DNA from: Stutzerimonas nitrititolerans
GTDB taxonomy: Bacteria; Pseudomonadota; Gammaproteobacteria; Pseudomonadales; Pseudomonadaceae
NCBI RefSeq assembly: GCF_003696285.1
Contig: NZ_RFFL01000011.1
Span: 62,001-126,000, forward strand
Direction of reading: 5' to 3'
DNA: 64,000 nt
Both the position numbers and the translations under genes were made by a program. Below, one piece after another: positions 39,952 to 47,797 of the stretch. The notes below the pieces were generated by a model. The model did not search any database. It was not told the DNA's origin and worked only from the letters and a program-made list of their open reading frames with translations. Position 1 is the stretch's first letter. Each line of letters starts with the position of its first letter.

Positions 39952-40965
39952 CTAGTGATCTGCCTCCGGTTGAAACGCCTTTCTCCATGATTGTGGGCCA
40001 AGCGTGACCGCATCTTTGAGATGGTCTGGCGCAAGATGGGCATAGCGCATCGTCATCGCCAGCGACGCATGACCCAGGATCTTCTGCAGGGTCAGGATGT
40101 TTCCGCCGTTCATTACGAAGCGACTGGCAAAGGTGTGCCGCAGCACATGCGACGATTGCCCAGCGGGCAGGGTGATACCTGATGCCGTCAGGGTCTTGTC
40201 GAAGCTATTCAGGCAGTTCGAGAACTGGCCGTGTCGCTTAAAGTGCTCGGAGATCCGCTGTTCCAGGATGGGATCAATCGGGATCGACCGGACCCGCTTA
40301 CTCTTCGTGTTCACGAACGTCACCAGACCCGACCGCACCCGTTCAGGCACCAATGCTTGAGCCTCGCCCCATCGTGCGCCCGTCGCAAGGCAGATAGCAG
40401 CCACCATTGCCACGTGCGGCGTCTTGCAGCGCGTGTGGATGGTCTGAAAGAGCAGGGCGACTTCGGCATCGGTCAGGTAGGCCAGTTCCTTTTCCTGAAG
40501 GCGAAGCGGGCGCACCTGGGCCAGCGGATTCGGATAGTCGATCTCGCCGAGCTGTCGCAGCACGTTGTAAACCGAGCGCAGGTAGCCGAGGCGATTGTTC
40601 AACGTCTTCGGGTTGGCCTTATTGGCGAGCAGGGCGGCGCGGTACTCAGCGTACTGGTTGCCAGTGATTCGACGTGCCACCGGATTGCCGAGCTGTCTCG
40701 CCATTTCATCGAGCAGGCGTCGGCGTGCTTCGCTGTCTGCCAGGGTGTGACCGTGCAACACGAACCAGCGATCGACGAGTTCCAGCAGGCGGCGAGCGTC
40801 CTTCGGCTTGGGGTACCAGTCCGGCGTCTCTATCACCTTCGCCCGACACGTCGCCTCGAACCGCTGGGCTTCGCCCTTGGTCTTGAAGGTCTTGCGGAAG
40901 CGCTTGCCCTTGATCGGCTCTACATCGACTTTCCAGCGGCCATCGTCGGTTTGCTGGATCGCCAT
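39952..40965 (-). CDS. Tyrosine-type site-specific integrase, Pf-phage type
   Basis: 337-residue tyrosine recombinase expected to integrate and excise the element at tRNA-Ser. N-terminal arm-binding domain MAIQQTDDGRWKVDVEPIKG, core-binding domain (about 60-150), catalytic domain with ATGARWGEAQ (first Arg), SSHVLRHTFASR (HxxR) and ILGHASLAMTMRYAHLAPDH (His and nucleophilic Tyr). Start overlaps the rep stop by one base (TAATG). As in Pf prophages it is the last gene of the rep-int block, adjacent to one att site. Confidence 0.92.
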   Translation of the reverse strand: MAIQQTDDGRWKVDVEPIKGKRFRKTFKTKGEAQRFEATCRAKVIETPDWYPKPKDARRLLELVDRWFVLHGHTLADSEARRRLLDEMARQLGNPVARRITGNQYAEYRAALLANKANPKTLNNRLGYLRSVYNVLRQLGEIDYPNPLAQVRPLRLQEKELAYLTDAEVALLFQTIHTRCKTPHVAMVAAICLATGARWGEAQALVPERVRSGLVTFVNTKSKRVRSIPIDPILEQRISEHFKRHGQFSNCLNSFDKTLTASGITLPAGQSSHVLRHTFASRFVMNGGNILTLQKILGHASLAMTMRYAHLAPDHLKDAVTLGPQSWRKAFQPEADH

Positions 40966-42245
40966 TAGATCGCTCTGCCCCACCTTACATGGCGTTCCTG
41001 CAGCAGATCCTTGATGTGCTTGTACAGATCCCGCTCGCTCATGTCCTTGGCGGCGTAGTGGTCGCGGATGACCGGCCAGCAATCCCATTGCTTCAGCGTC
41101 TCGAATGCTTTCTTAGCGCCCACTCGCTCCCTTGCCAGCAGGCTTACGAAGTTTCCCAGGAACAGTTCCACGTTCTTGCCTGAGAAGCCTCGAGAGGTCT
41201 TGTAGTACCGCTTGTACTCGGTTTCATCGACCAGGGAGTCGACTGGCAGATCGACCCGCGCGTCGTCGCGCATTAGCGTCCAGATCGGATCGAAATAGCC
41301 GGGTCGGGCGAGCAACTTGAACTGACTGAGGCCGTAGCGCCACAGGCCGTCCAGATGGGCCGAGAAGGCTGCGAAGGAGTCCGTATCAATGACTTGGCCG
41401 GTCTTCACGTCAGTCGAGCCGCTGGCGAACTGCTGGATGATCGAGTGGTGATAGCGCAGCTCCACGCGCCACACGTCCTGGGCCGGGTTGTAGTTCTCGG
41501 GGTCCTTGGCATCGAACGAATCACGGCGACGCCAGACGCTTTCCCAGTAGTCGAGCTTGTCCGTTGCGCGGGCCTGTTCGGTCTTGTTGTAGATACACAG
41601 CTGGACGCCGCCAGCCGAGCCGAACATGGACGTTTCGCCGCGACCGTAGACACTGGACTTGGTCGCCCACTCCACCTGATTGATGCCCGAGATATCCCGA
41701 TGCGTTCTGGCTCGGCAATGCAGGCGGGCGACCAGATCCACCGGCGGTTTCCAGCCCTGCAGGTCCAACGCCAGATGGACCGCACACTGGTTACGCTCGC
41801 GGTGCGTCATCACGGCTGCGGCGTAGTAGTCCATGCGTTCTTGCAGGCGTTCCGGCGACAGCGCGTCGATGGCGTGCGGTGACACTTCGATTTTCAGGTG
41901 TGGGCCGATCTGTTCGAGCTTCGCGTTGAAGTTCTTGATCAGCAGCACGAAGCCAAGATCAGCGTTCTGCAGCTTGTACTGGTAGCCCGAGTCCCGGCCC
42001 ACTCGCCCCGAGTGCCAGATCTCCCCGGCGAACTCGACCATCGCGCCCGGCTTCTCGAACAGCGCCATGATCTCGGGGCGGATCAGCCCGCGGTACAGCT
42101 GGCGGACCGTATCGACGCCGCAGCGCAGCAAACGGACCTTGGACAGATCGACGATTGCCGCCGTGCCCGGATCTACGAACAGACGCCCGTTGCGATCTTC
42201 ACGGGCAAGCATGTCCAGACGGAGAAAATCTTTTGGTTTGGCCAT
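40965..42245 (-). CDS. Pf-like phage replication initiation protein
   Basis: 426-residue protein resembling the replication initiators next to integrase in Pf-type filamentous phages (PA0727 position in Pf4). Expected to nick the double-strand origin and start rolling-circle copying. Recognisable parts: SPERLQERMDYYAAAVMTHR, QCAVHLALDLQGWKPPVD, VQLCIYNKTEQARA and VWRVELRYHHSIIQQF; VELRYH-type and YNK segments occur in such Rep proteins. The active tyrosine was not identified with certainty. AGGAAG lies upstream of the ATG at 42245. Probably coupled with int. Confidence 0.82.
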   Translation of the reverse strand: MAKPKDFLRLDMLAREDRNGRLFVDPGTAAIVDLSKVRLLRCGVDTVRQLYRGLIRPEIMALFEKPGAMVEFAGEIWHSGRVGRDSGYQYKLQNADLGFVLLIKNFNAKLEQIGPHLKIEVSPHAIDALSPERLQERMDYYAAAVMTHRERNQCAVHLALDLQGWKPPVDLVARLHCRARTHRDISGINQVEWATKSSVYGRGETSMFGSAGGVQLCIYNKTEQARATDKLDYWESVWRRRDSFDAKDPENYNPAQDVWRVELRYHHSIIQQFASGSTDVKTGQVIDTDSFAAFSAHLDGLWRYGLSQFKLLARPGYFDPIWTLMRDDARVDLPVDSLVDETEYKRYYKTSRGFSGKNVELFLGNFVSLLARERVGAKKAFETLKQWDCWPVIRDHYAAKDMSERDLYKHIKDLLQERHVRWGRAI

Positions 42246-42589
42246 TTGGTTTCACTTCCTAATGCTGATTAATGCGGTTCTCAACCTTCGTTTATCTGAC
42301 GTGTTACAGGGACGTCAGGCGCCCAGCCTGCTCCCGCGCACGCGCGATGCCTCGTGCCTCGGCAAACCGCGTGAGCGGGGAGCAGGCATGCTTCTGATTG
42401 GCTATCTCTGGTAACCGGATCAGTGAAAACGACGGGCGGGTCATCCAGGCAGGGTTGTTCCTGGATGAAGGTCATCAGGTAGGGATGGTCGGGCGGCGGA
42501 ATGCCGGCCAGTGCGATGCAGAGCGCAAGGCAGGCCAGCCCGAGAGGCAGGTGGGAAAGTCGGAGATCGGCGCGGCGCGACAGGAAGAA

Positions 42590-42783
42590 CACCAAGGGCG
42601 CTGCCCTTGTCATCCCGCTCTTGCCGCCGAGGGCTCGGGAGCGTGGGGTGGAGAAGCTACCCCACACTCCCCGCGATAGGCTGGTCATGATCGTGCAGGG
42701 TCAAGGGTGCGCTGCGCCCGTGCTTCCGTTCGACGGAACGGTGGAGCTGTTCCGACGAGCCGGGAGCGCGGCCCTTGACCTTG
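42590..42783. other. Cluster of hairpins, candidate phage replication origin
   Basis: Four inverted repeats in about 190 bases: CAAGGGC-gct-GCCCTTG (42593-42609); GTGGGGT / ACCCCAC (42643-42649 and 42659-42665); CCGTTC-gacg-GAACGG (42726-42741), nested in a larger stem GGTCAAGGGtGCGCT / AGCGCGGCCCTTGACC (42699-42713 and 42765-42780). It lies just upstream of rep where filamentous phages may keep origin or packaging hairpins. The left part of the interval, 42246-42589, shows no convincing gene. Confidence 0.5.
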
Positions 42784-43090
42784 CGTGCTTAGGAAGGGTG
42801 ATACGGCCCAGTACGTTGCCGGAACCGTGCCGGTCGCGGTGCCGCATCACCCTGATGGTGCAGATATCGGAGAAGTAGACTTCGTTCGGGTAGTCGAGCT
42901 GGCTGGAGACGTTCAGCCCCATGAAATAGGCCAGATCACAGACCCCTTCCATCGGCAGCACTACACCCAGGATGTGCATGCATTGCCAGAAGGATTCCGG
43001 TTCATCGTCCCAGCGCAGCTCCACCAGAACGGTTTGGCCGACATAGGCCAGCGCGGTTTGCGCGTCGAGTGCGAGACGTTGGCTAGACAT
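42701..43090 (-). CDS. Small protein of Pf-like element
   Basis: 129 residues from the ATG at 43090, which lies inside the previous gene (eight-base overlap). Core [20 protein letters not shown], then [20 protein letters not shown] and [20 protein letters not shown]; the Arg/Ser-rich tail ([20 protein letters not shown]) overlaps the nested hairpins. I do not recognise a characterised domain; position matches an unnamed early gene of Pf phages. Confidence 0.65.
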   Translation of the reverse strand: MSSQRLALDAQTALAYVGQTVLVELRWDDEPESFWQCMHILGVVLPMEGVCDLAYFMGLNVSSQLDYPNEVYFSDICTIRVMRHRDRHGSGNVLGRITLPKHARSRAALPARRNSSTVPSNGSTGAAHP

Positions 43091-43301
43091 GGCTGTAATC
43101 CCCCGGTTGAAACTCCGTCTTGCCCTTGAGCAGGTCATCACGCAGGCGCGCCAGATTGACCATGCGGAAGTCGGCCAGCTTCATGCTCGGGATAGCGCCA
43201 GAGTCGGCCCAGTTGATGGCCTCCTCAACCGATACACCGCTCATTTCGGCAAAGGTCTTGATGCTGCACAGGTCCATGCTGTCGTCTTTTCTGGTGCTCA
43301 C
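43083..43301 (-). CDS. Small putative DNA-binding protein of Pf-like element
   Basis: 72 residues from a GTG at 43301 that overlaps the stop of the preceding gene (GTGA) and has GGAG eight bases upstream; an ATG at 43277 is an alternative. Sequence DLCSIKTFAEMSGVSVEEAI then GAIPSMKLADFRMVNLARLR looks like a compact helix-turn-helix of the excisionase/MerR-like kind, similar in layout to its neighbour. Probably a regulator or recombination directionality factor; inferred. Confidence 0.65.
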   Translation of the reverse strand: MSTRKDDSMDLCSIKTFAEMSGVSVEEAINWADSGAIPSMKLADFRMVNLARLRDDLLKGKTEFQPGDYSHV

Positions 43302-43516
43302 AGGGTCCACTCCTGTTCAAGAAGCTGCTGATGCAGAAGGGCCACGTTGATCATGGTGCGCTTGCCCACTTTCTGCGAAGGCAGGTAGTTCCGCTCCACC
43401 CAGGTGCGTACCACGATGGGCTCGTCACCCATACCGATCCACTCGGCGAACTTCTGCCACGGCATCAGGGGCGGAGCGCCGTGCAGCTTTTGCGGGTCAA
43501 GACCTTCCGTATCCAT
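43298..43516 (-). CDS. Excisionase-like small protein of Pf-like element
   Basis: 72 residues starting MDTEGLDPQKLHGAPPLMPW. WQKFAEWIGMGDEPIVVRTW followed by VERNYLPSQKVGKRTMINVA is the winged-helix pattern of excisionase-type DNA-binding proteins; in Pf4 the first gene opposite the repressor, xisF, is of this kind. ATG at 43516 has GTGGAG eight bases upstream. First gene of the leftward early operon, read from the operator at 43560-43596. Confidence 0.7.
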   Translation of the reverse strand: MDTEGLDPQKLHGAPPLMPWQKFAEWIGMGDEPIVVRTWVERNYLPSQKVGKRTMINVALLHQQLLEQEWTL

Positions 43517-43559
43517 CGGCTTTACTCCACTATGTTCGGCTTTGATAACCAATCAACTA

Positions 43560-43596
43560 ATGGGTAACAACTACCCATGGAGCGATTGTTACCCAT
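43560..43596. promoter_or_regulatory. Candidate phage repressor operator
   Basis: Perfect 11-base inverted repeat ATGGGTAACAA (43560-43570) / TTGTTACCCAT (43586-43596), plus a third half-site TACCCAT (43572-43578), between the divergent early gene (43516) and repressor gene (43638). Placement and symmetry fit an operator controlling both directions. Confidence 0.7.
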
Positions 43597-43637
43597 CTCG
43601 CATGGTGGAGCAATAGCTACTCAGGAAATTTTTCTGC

Positions 43638-43904
43638 ATGCACAGCGCATCCGATAGAGCACGCGCGTTGCTCAAGCTGATCGGCCCCAAACGGGCAAGC
43701 GAACAAGGTGGTGATTACGAGCGCTGGCGGAACGTCAGCAAAGGCGCGGTGCGCGTAAGCGCAGACGAGATAGACGTACTGGTGAAGATCTACCCTCAGT
43801 ACGCCCTATGGTTGGCAAGCGGACAGATTGCCCCGGAGATCGGCCAGACCAGCCCGGTCTACGACGAGGCCAACCGAAACTTGAGCCCACCAAGCGCGGG
43901 ATAG
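43638..43904 (+). CDS. Pf-like phage repressor
   Basis: 88-residue helix-turn-helix protein diverging from the early operon. GGDYERWRNVSKGAVRVSAD (near residue 25) resembles repressor C of Pf prophages, as does IYPQYALWLASGQIAPE; the C-terminal residues are flexible. Predicted to keep the element dormant by binding the inverted repeat upstream. The following 43905-44039 contains no gene. Confidence 0.75.
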   Translation: MHSASDRARALLKLIGPKRASEQGGDYERWRNVSKGAVRVSADEIDVLVKIYPQYALWLASGQIAPEIGQTSPVYDEANRNLSPPSAG

Positions 43905-44039
43905 CAATCACACGGAAAGTAGCTAGGCGATGGTATGCCCGAGCGCAGGGAGCAAAGTGAAGGAGCAGCACTAAAACCGTTGGCTAACGGGCGGACCATG
44001 GCATTTTCAAGGAGTGGAGCGAACGCATTGAGCACAATG

Positions 44040-44615
44040 CTAGCGGCTAGGTGCAAGGTCAAACGATACGATATGAAATCCTAACTCGGAGCGTAGTATA
44101 TGTAGCCTATACACACCTTTTTGCGGAAGGCGAGTAAACGCAGCTTCGGTAATACACACGTGATTCGGAAACGCAGTATCGATGTCATGACCTTCAAGAC
44201 GGAAATCGCAGCTTCTTCTGCTGCGATTATAGTGCTTGGAGAGATCGCTTATTAGCTGCTCGCCACGACCAATCACTCGCGTCGTAATGTCGCCAACGCC
44301 ATGCATTATCGATAGTGAAAAAATTAAAAAGACTACGATAGGCCCAAAAAGAACAACAAGTATTTTCATTGGCACTGAGGTGTTAGGGCGGAATGTCGTT
44401 CGCTCTGTTAGCACAGCCCAGTAGAAGGCCGCGACGCAGATGATTGTCGCTGTCATCGCAATACTAAAACCTGTAACGACCCACGCTGCTGATGGCACAA
44501 AATCTGTCCACCATCCATAAATGCTAATCAGCGTCACTACTAGAGCGACGTTAGTTATGATGACTCGACTTTTGGAAACATCAGCAGAACCATAGAGCGC
44601 TGCCTTCCATGACAT
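44040..44615 (-). CDS. AT-rich cargo gene: membrane protein with soluble C-terminal domain, unknown
   Basis: 191 residues from the ATG at 44615, with AAGGAGTC five bases upstream; an earlier in-frame ATG lacks a binding site. Three hydrophobic segments (about 20-38, 46-72, 85-110) are followed by an 80-residue soluble domain with SKHYNRSRRSCDFRLEGHD and PNHVCITEAAFTRLPQKGVY. No family recognised. Codon usage is clearly more AT-rich than phage and chromosome genes nearby, suggesting separate acquisition. Location between repressor and attR is where Pf prophages keep accessory genes such as toxin-antitoxin or exclusion functions. Confidence 0.65.
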   Translation of the reverse strand: MSWKAALYGSADVSKSRVIITNVALVVTLISIYGWWTDFVPSAAWVVTGFSIAMTATIICVAAFYWAVLTERTTFRPNTSVPMKILVVLFGPIVVFLIFSLSIMHGVGDITTRVIGRGEQLISDLSKHYNRSRRSCDFRLEGHDIDTAFPNHVCITEAAFTRLPQKGVYRLHILRSELGFHIVSFDLAPSR

Positions 44616-44790
44616 AGACCGACTCCTTGAATTTTGTTGAGGGGCCGGCATTGGCCCATCCCAGTGAGCGAAGCGAATGGTTTTTCTGAACCACTAGTTA
44701 GGCTAGCGTGCGCTAATGTTAGTGAGTATGCAGGCGCCCATTACTGCGAACCATGCGCCACCAAATATCTTTATAGATACCAAATAGAGC

Positions 44791-45225
44791 CTAGAGCGCA
44801 ACGACACGCTTTCCTCTAAGTGCTTCAAACATTCCGAATGAGAGATAAGGTGAGGCAACTCTCTGGCGGAATGAAAATATCGTAAAGATTACTAGATAGG
44901 TAATGTAGTAGCCAAGCAAACCAAACACAATGATGTAAGTTAATAGGTCACTCATAACTAGTAGAATTTCTACTTGAAAATCACGAGAAACAATTGCTAA
45001 TGATGAATTTACTAGACCCAAAGCAAAGGCTAGCACCAATAGAGAGATAGATAAGTCAAATATTTTTAGGGCTGTCAATTGCGCATAGCTAAAAGATAAT
45101 CTTCTGTAGGTGAAATAAAGAAGCACTGGGGCTATTAGCATTGCCCAAGTATCAATTGATCCCGACAAAAAAATTATGAAGGGCGTGGCTGCGGAAATGT
45201 ATTTGTCTTTCTTCGTTATTTCCAA
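44791..45225 (-). CDS. AT-rich cargo gene: four-helix membrane protein, unknown
   Basis: 144 residues from a TTG at 45225, with AAAGGA seven bases upstream; starts MEITKKDKYISAATPFIIF. Four hydrophobic segments (about 11-36, 47-70, 80-105 and 107-125) and a basic C-terminus (EALRGKRVVAL). No family recognised. About as AT-rich as its neighbour and read in the same direction, toward the repressor; 175 bases separate the two. Could act with it, for example in membrane-based immunity or exclusion; this is inference from place and composition only. Confidence 0.6.
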   Translation of the reverse strand: MEITKKDKYISAATPFIIFLSGSIDTWAMLIAPVLLYFTYRRLSFSYAQLTALKIFDLSISLLVLAFALGLVNSSLAIVSRDFQVEILLVMSDLLTYIIVFGLLGYYITYLVIFTIFSFRQRVASPYLSFGMFEALRGKRVVAL

Positions 45226-45376
45226 GGTGAAATCCTTTTGACCTTGACCGATGGAAGGGGCCTTTGTGCGTCCCTGTGAGCTAAGCGCAGCTTAACCATT
45301 TGGCGCGAAGCTTGAAATGGTATGTATCAGCGGAACGACTAGAGTGCGACCTAGCGCGCCTTCGTCGGGCTTGCCA

Positions 45377-45394
45377 TGTCGAATAACTGTCGAA
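45377..45394 (+). promoter_or_regulatory. Candidate integrase arm-type sites, right
   Basis: TGTCGAA at 45377-45383 and 45388-45394, 11-base period, same orientation and spacing as 39645-39662. The remainder of 45226-45486 holds no gene. Confidence 0.5.
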
Positions 45395-45486
45395 ATCACT
45401 GCCGATTAACGCGGCGCAATGCGGGCGACACGGGGCGGCAAGCCCTGTAATGCCGGGCTTTGCAGGGCAACACGAATCAAAAAATG

Positions 45487-45512
45487 GGGTTCAAATCCCT
45501 ATCTCTCCGCCA
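45487..45512 (+). other. Attachment site, right (attR core, displaced tRNA-Ser end)
   Basis: Exact copy of the last 26 bases of tRNA-Ser (39551-39576). It is not part of a complete tRNA: the sequence before it does not continue the cloverleaf. Confidence 0.92.
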
Positions 45513-45525
45513 TTACATGAGAACC

Positions 45526-45561
45526 GAAGCCCCTGATTTCAAAACAGAAATCAGGGGCTTC
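45526..45561. terminator. Displaced tRNA-Ser terminator, second copy
   Basis: Perfect 15-base stem gaagcccctgatttc / gaaatcaggggcttc around aaaaca, followed by gtgttt. Nearly the same hairpin recurs at 56038-56080. It may also serve the leftward soxR gene. Confidence 0.85.
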
Positions 45562-45688
45562 GTGTTTCTGGGTTCAGCATTAGGACAAAATCTTCACGCT
45601 CTAGCTCGCTGTAAACCGTGCTGCTCTTATAGGGCCTCGAGTAAACTTCAAGTCCAAGTCGTGCCTCCAAGATTCGGAGGCTCGGCCT

Positions 45689-46165
45689 TCAGTCATGTTC
45701 TGGCGCCTTATCGGAGAGCCACAGCCGAGGACCGGTGCCACTGGTTCCGGCCAGGTCGTTTGGATTCGCCAGCTTGCAGCGCTGCAGCGAGAGGCAGCCG
45801 CAGCCGATGCAGTGATCCAGGTCCATGTCGAGTCGCTGCAGTTCCTCGATGCGCTGGGCGACCTGTTGCTTCCACCCTCGAGATAGCGCTTGCCAATCCC
45901 TGTTCGTTGGCAATTTGTCGGTGGGTAGGCGCGCCAGCTGCTGACCGATTTCCTCAAGCGAGTAGCCGATCTTCTGCGCGAAGAGGATGAATGCCACGCG
46001 GCGCAGCGTCGAGCGGGGGAAGTAGCGGCGGGTAGTTCCCTGACGGGACGAGCTGATCAAGCCGAGCGATTCGTAGTAGCGCAGGGCAGAGGCCGCCACG
46101 CCGCTACGTTTGGTAATTTCACCGATCGGTAGCAAAGGATCCTTCTTGAACGCTTGTCCAGGCAT
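45689..46165 (-). CDS. soxR: Redox-sensitive transcriptional activator SoxR
   Basis: MerR-family dimeric regulator with a 2Fe-2S cluster that is oxidised by redox-cycling drugs. 158 residues: helix-turn-helix (LPIGEITKRSGVAASALRYY), dimerisation helix, and cluster motif CIGCGCLSLQRC (C-x2-C-x-C-x5-C, near residue 119). No soxS, as in other pseudomonads. A matching SoxR box is present 1.6 kb away at 47807-47824. First recognisable gene after the displaced tRNA end. Confidence 0.95.
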   Translation of the reverse strand: MPGQAFKKDPLLPIGEITKRSGVAASALRYYESLGLISSSRQGTTRRYFPRSTLRRVAFILFAQKIGYSLEEIGQQLARLPTDKLPTNRDWQALSRGWKQQVAQRIEELQRLDMDLDHCIGCGCLSLQRCKLANPNDLAGTSGTGPRLWLSDKAPEHD

Positions 46166-46294
46166 CCGGTGGCCTCCCTGAAACTACAGATGAAGGTACG
46201 TTTGGGTTGAAGAGAAGCAGGTCATCTGCTTGATCGCGAGAGCCTGCGGCGGTCTCGAAATGGAAAACTGGCGATGCGCATCGATGGCGGCGAC

Positions 46295-46891
46295 TCATTC
46301 AAACAGAAGTGGGTACAGCGACAGCACCAGCATTATCGCCATGGATACGTTGAATACCCGAAGGTGTCTCAGGTCGGTCAGCCAGCGGCGTAGGGTTGTA
46401 CCGAACGTGACCCAGACCGTCACGCTGGGTGCGTTGACGAGCGCGAACAGCAGCGAGAGCACCACGACCGCCTGCATGCCGCCACCGGCGGGCAAGTAAG
46501 CCGTGATGGCCCCGATGGCCATGATCCACGCCTTCGGATTGACCCATTGGAAACCCGCAGCTTTCCAGAACCCGAACGGCCGGCCATGCGTCGAAGCGTC
46601 CCCCATCGGAGCGGCCGTCGCGATTTGCCAGGCCAAGTACACCAGGTAAGCGCCGCCAACGATGCGCAACACGGCATACAGCGAGGGATAGGCCTCGAAC
46701 AGGCGACCCAGTCCGGCGCCCACGCCCATTACCATCACCGCGAAGCCGATACTGATTCCCAGGACATGCGGCAGGCTACGTACGAACCCGTAGTTCAAGC
46801 CGGAGGCCAGCAGCATCGTGTTGTTCGGCCCCGGAGTTACGGAGGTCACGAAGGCATAGGTGATGAAGGCGAGCAGGGTTTCTGACGGCAT
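46295..46891 (-). CDS. LysE-family amino-acid exporter
   Basis: 198-residue membrane protein of the LysE/RhtB family, about six helices. SVTPGPNNTMLLASGLNYG near residue 17 is the family signature and WVNPKAWIMAIGAI a second conserved loop. Substrate unknown. Reads leftward like soxR, 129 bases from it; the 46892-47115 interval upstream contains no gene. Confidence 0.88.
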   Translation of the reverse strand: MPSETLLAFITYAFVTSVTPGPNNTMLLASGLNYGFVRSLPHVLGISIGFAVMVMGVGAGLGRLFEAYPSLYAVLRIVGGAYLVYLAWQIATAAPMGDASTHGRPFGFWKAAGFQWVNPKAWIMAIGAITAYLPAGGGMQAVVVLSLLFALVNAPSVTVWVTFGTTLRRWLTDLRHLRVFNVSMAIMLVLSLYPLLFE

Positions 46892-47115
46892 GAGTTCCTC
46901 CGAGTGCTATCGACCGGAAAGATTGGCTTTCGCTGGCAGGCATGAACCAAGAAGTCTCAGCCATCGAGTGACCGTGATCCATGCACAGCCATCAACGAAT
47001 CGACCCGGTCAGTGGCACTGCCTGGGCCGCGCATGCGGCGGGCGACTCTCGCGACGCGCGTACCGTGACCCCAGGTCGCCGGCGATCGCAGCATCAGCCG
47101 GCATTCATAGATCGT

Positions 47116-47604
47116 TCACGTCCCCCGTTGCTCGCGCTCAGGGCTGTGCCAAGTCATGCCGATATGGGTTTGTCCGTCTTGCGTCCTGGTGAACCCGAGG
47201 CGCTCGTAGAAGCGCCTTGCCGCCACGTTTATCCTGAACACGCTAAGCTCGATGGGCATACCACGTTCGGCCGCTTTCACCTGAAGTTGGCCCACGAGTC
47301 GGGTACCGACTCCGCGGCCTTGAAGCGCAGGCAGCAGCGCAATGTTGCGCAGGTAGATCCGCTCGGCTTGGTTCTGAATCTGCAGGTAACCCGCGACCTC
47401 GTTATCCGCCTGCACCACCCAAGTGCTAGCCGTGGCCATCTCTTCCAGAAAATTGCCGCGTTGCCAGCGTTCGTCCCAACCCCAGGTCCGCGCGATGTGG
47501 GGCAGGAACACGGCCCGGTGAATCTCGAACAGCTTGAGCAGATCACTGCACGCCGCTCGTCGAAGTTCCACCCGGCTCTCTTGCGGCAACGAGCCGGTGT
47601 GCAT
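47116..47604 (-). CDS. GNAT-family N-acetyltransferase
   Basis: 162 residues from the ATG at 47604. GNAT core: VELRRAACSDLLKLFEIHRA, the central strand VAGYLQIQNQAERIYLRNIA, acetyl-CoA loop LPALQGRGVGTRLVGQ (Q/RxxGxG/A) and VNVAARRFYERLGF-like NVAARRFYERLGF. The frame is open to an ATG at 47739, but residues before 47604 look non-coding, so the shorter start is preferred; no good binding site supports either. A MerR/SoxR-type promoter at 47798-47828 points at it. Substrate unknown. Confidence 0.8.
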   Translation of the reverse strand: MHTGSLPQESRVELRRAACSDLLKLFEIHRAVFLPHIARTWGWDERWQRGNFLEEMATASTWVVQADNEVAGYLQIQNQAERIYLRNIALLPALQGRGVGTRLVGQLQVKAAERGMPIELSVFRINVAARRFYERLGFTRTQDGQTHIGMTWHSPEREQRGT

Positions 47605-47797
47605 TGGACCATGGATGGCACCTTGACCTTGGTCGATGCTGATGCCCCCACGCCCAGCGCCAGCGGCATCGGTACGGCGGTGATCTCTGTGTTCGACAGA
47701 CTCGCCTGTATCCAGCGAGAGCTCATTGAAAAGGCACATCGGCTTCTAGTCCTGTTCTGGTTGAAGGCGACGCCGCAGGCGAGCGCCAGACGCCAGG

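Larger units (their letters stand above)
39577..45512. mobile_element. Pf-like filamentous phage satellite or miniphage integrated in tRNA-Ser
   Basis: 5936 bases between 26-bp direct repeats. Gene order on the minus strand from the control region: three small early genes, origin-like hairpins, Pf-type replication initiator, integrase; a repressor gene diverges from the early genes, and two AT-rich membrane-protein genes lie on the far side next to attR. This matches the ends of a Pf prophage (early genes, repressor, rep, int), but the single-strand-binding, coat, adsorption and Zot-like genes that lie between early genes and rep in Pf1/Pf4 are missing; only about 455 bases separate the two parts. 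All control genes look intact. Confidence 0.8.

Noticed and set aside
42281..42688. A 135-codon frame on the minus strand between the early genes and rep
   Set aside because: No ribosome binding site, low-complexity composition, and it crosses the hairpin cluster; one possible membrane segment keeps it from being excluded entirely, but it was not called.
45487..45512. A second or partial tRNA-Ser gene
   Set aside because: Only the last 26 bases match; upstream sequence does not fold as a tRNA. It is an attachment-site copy.
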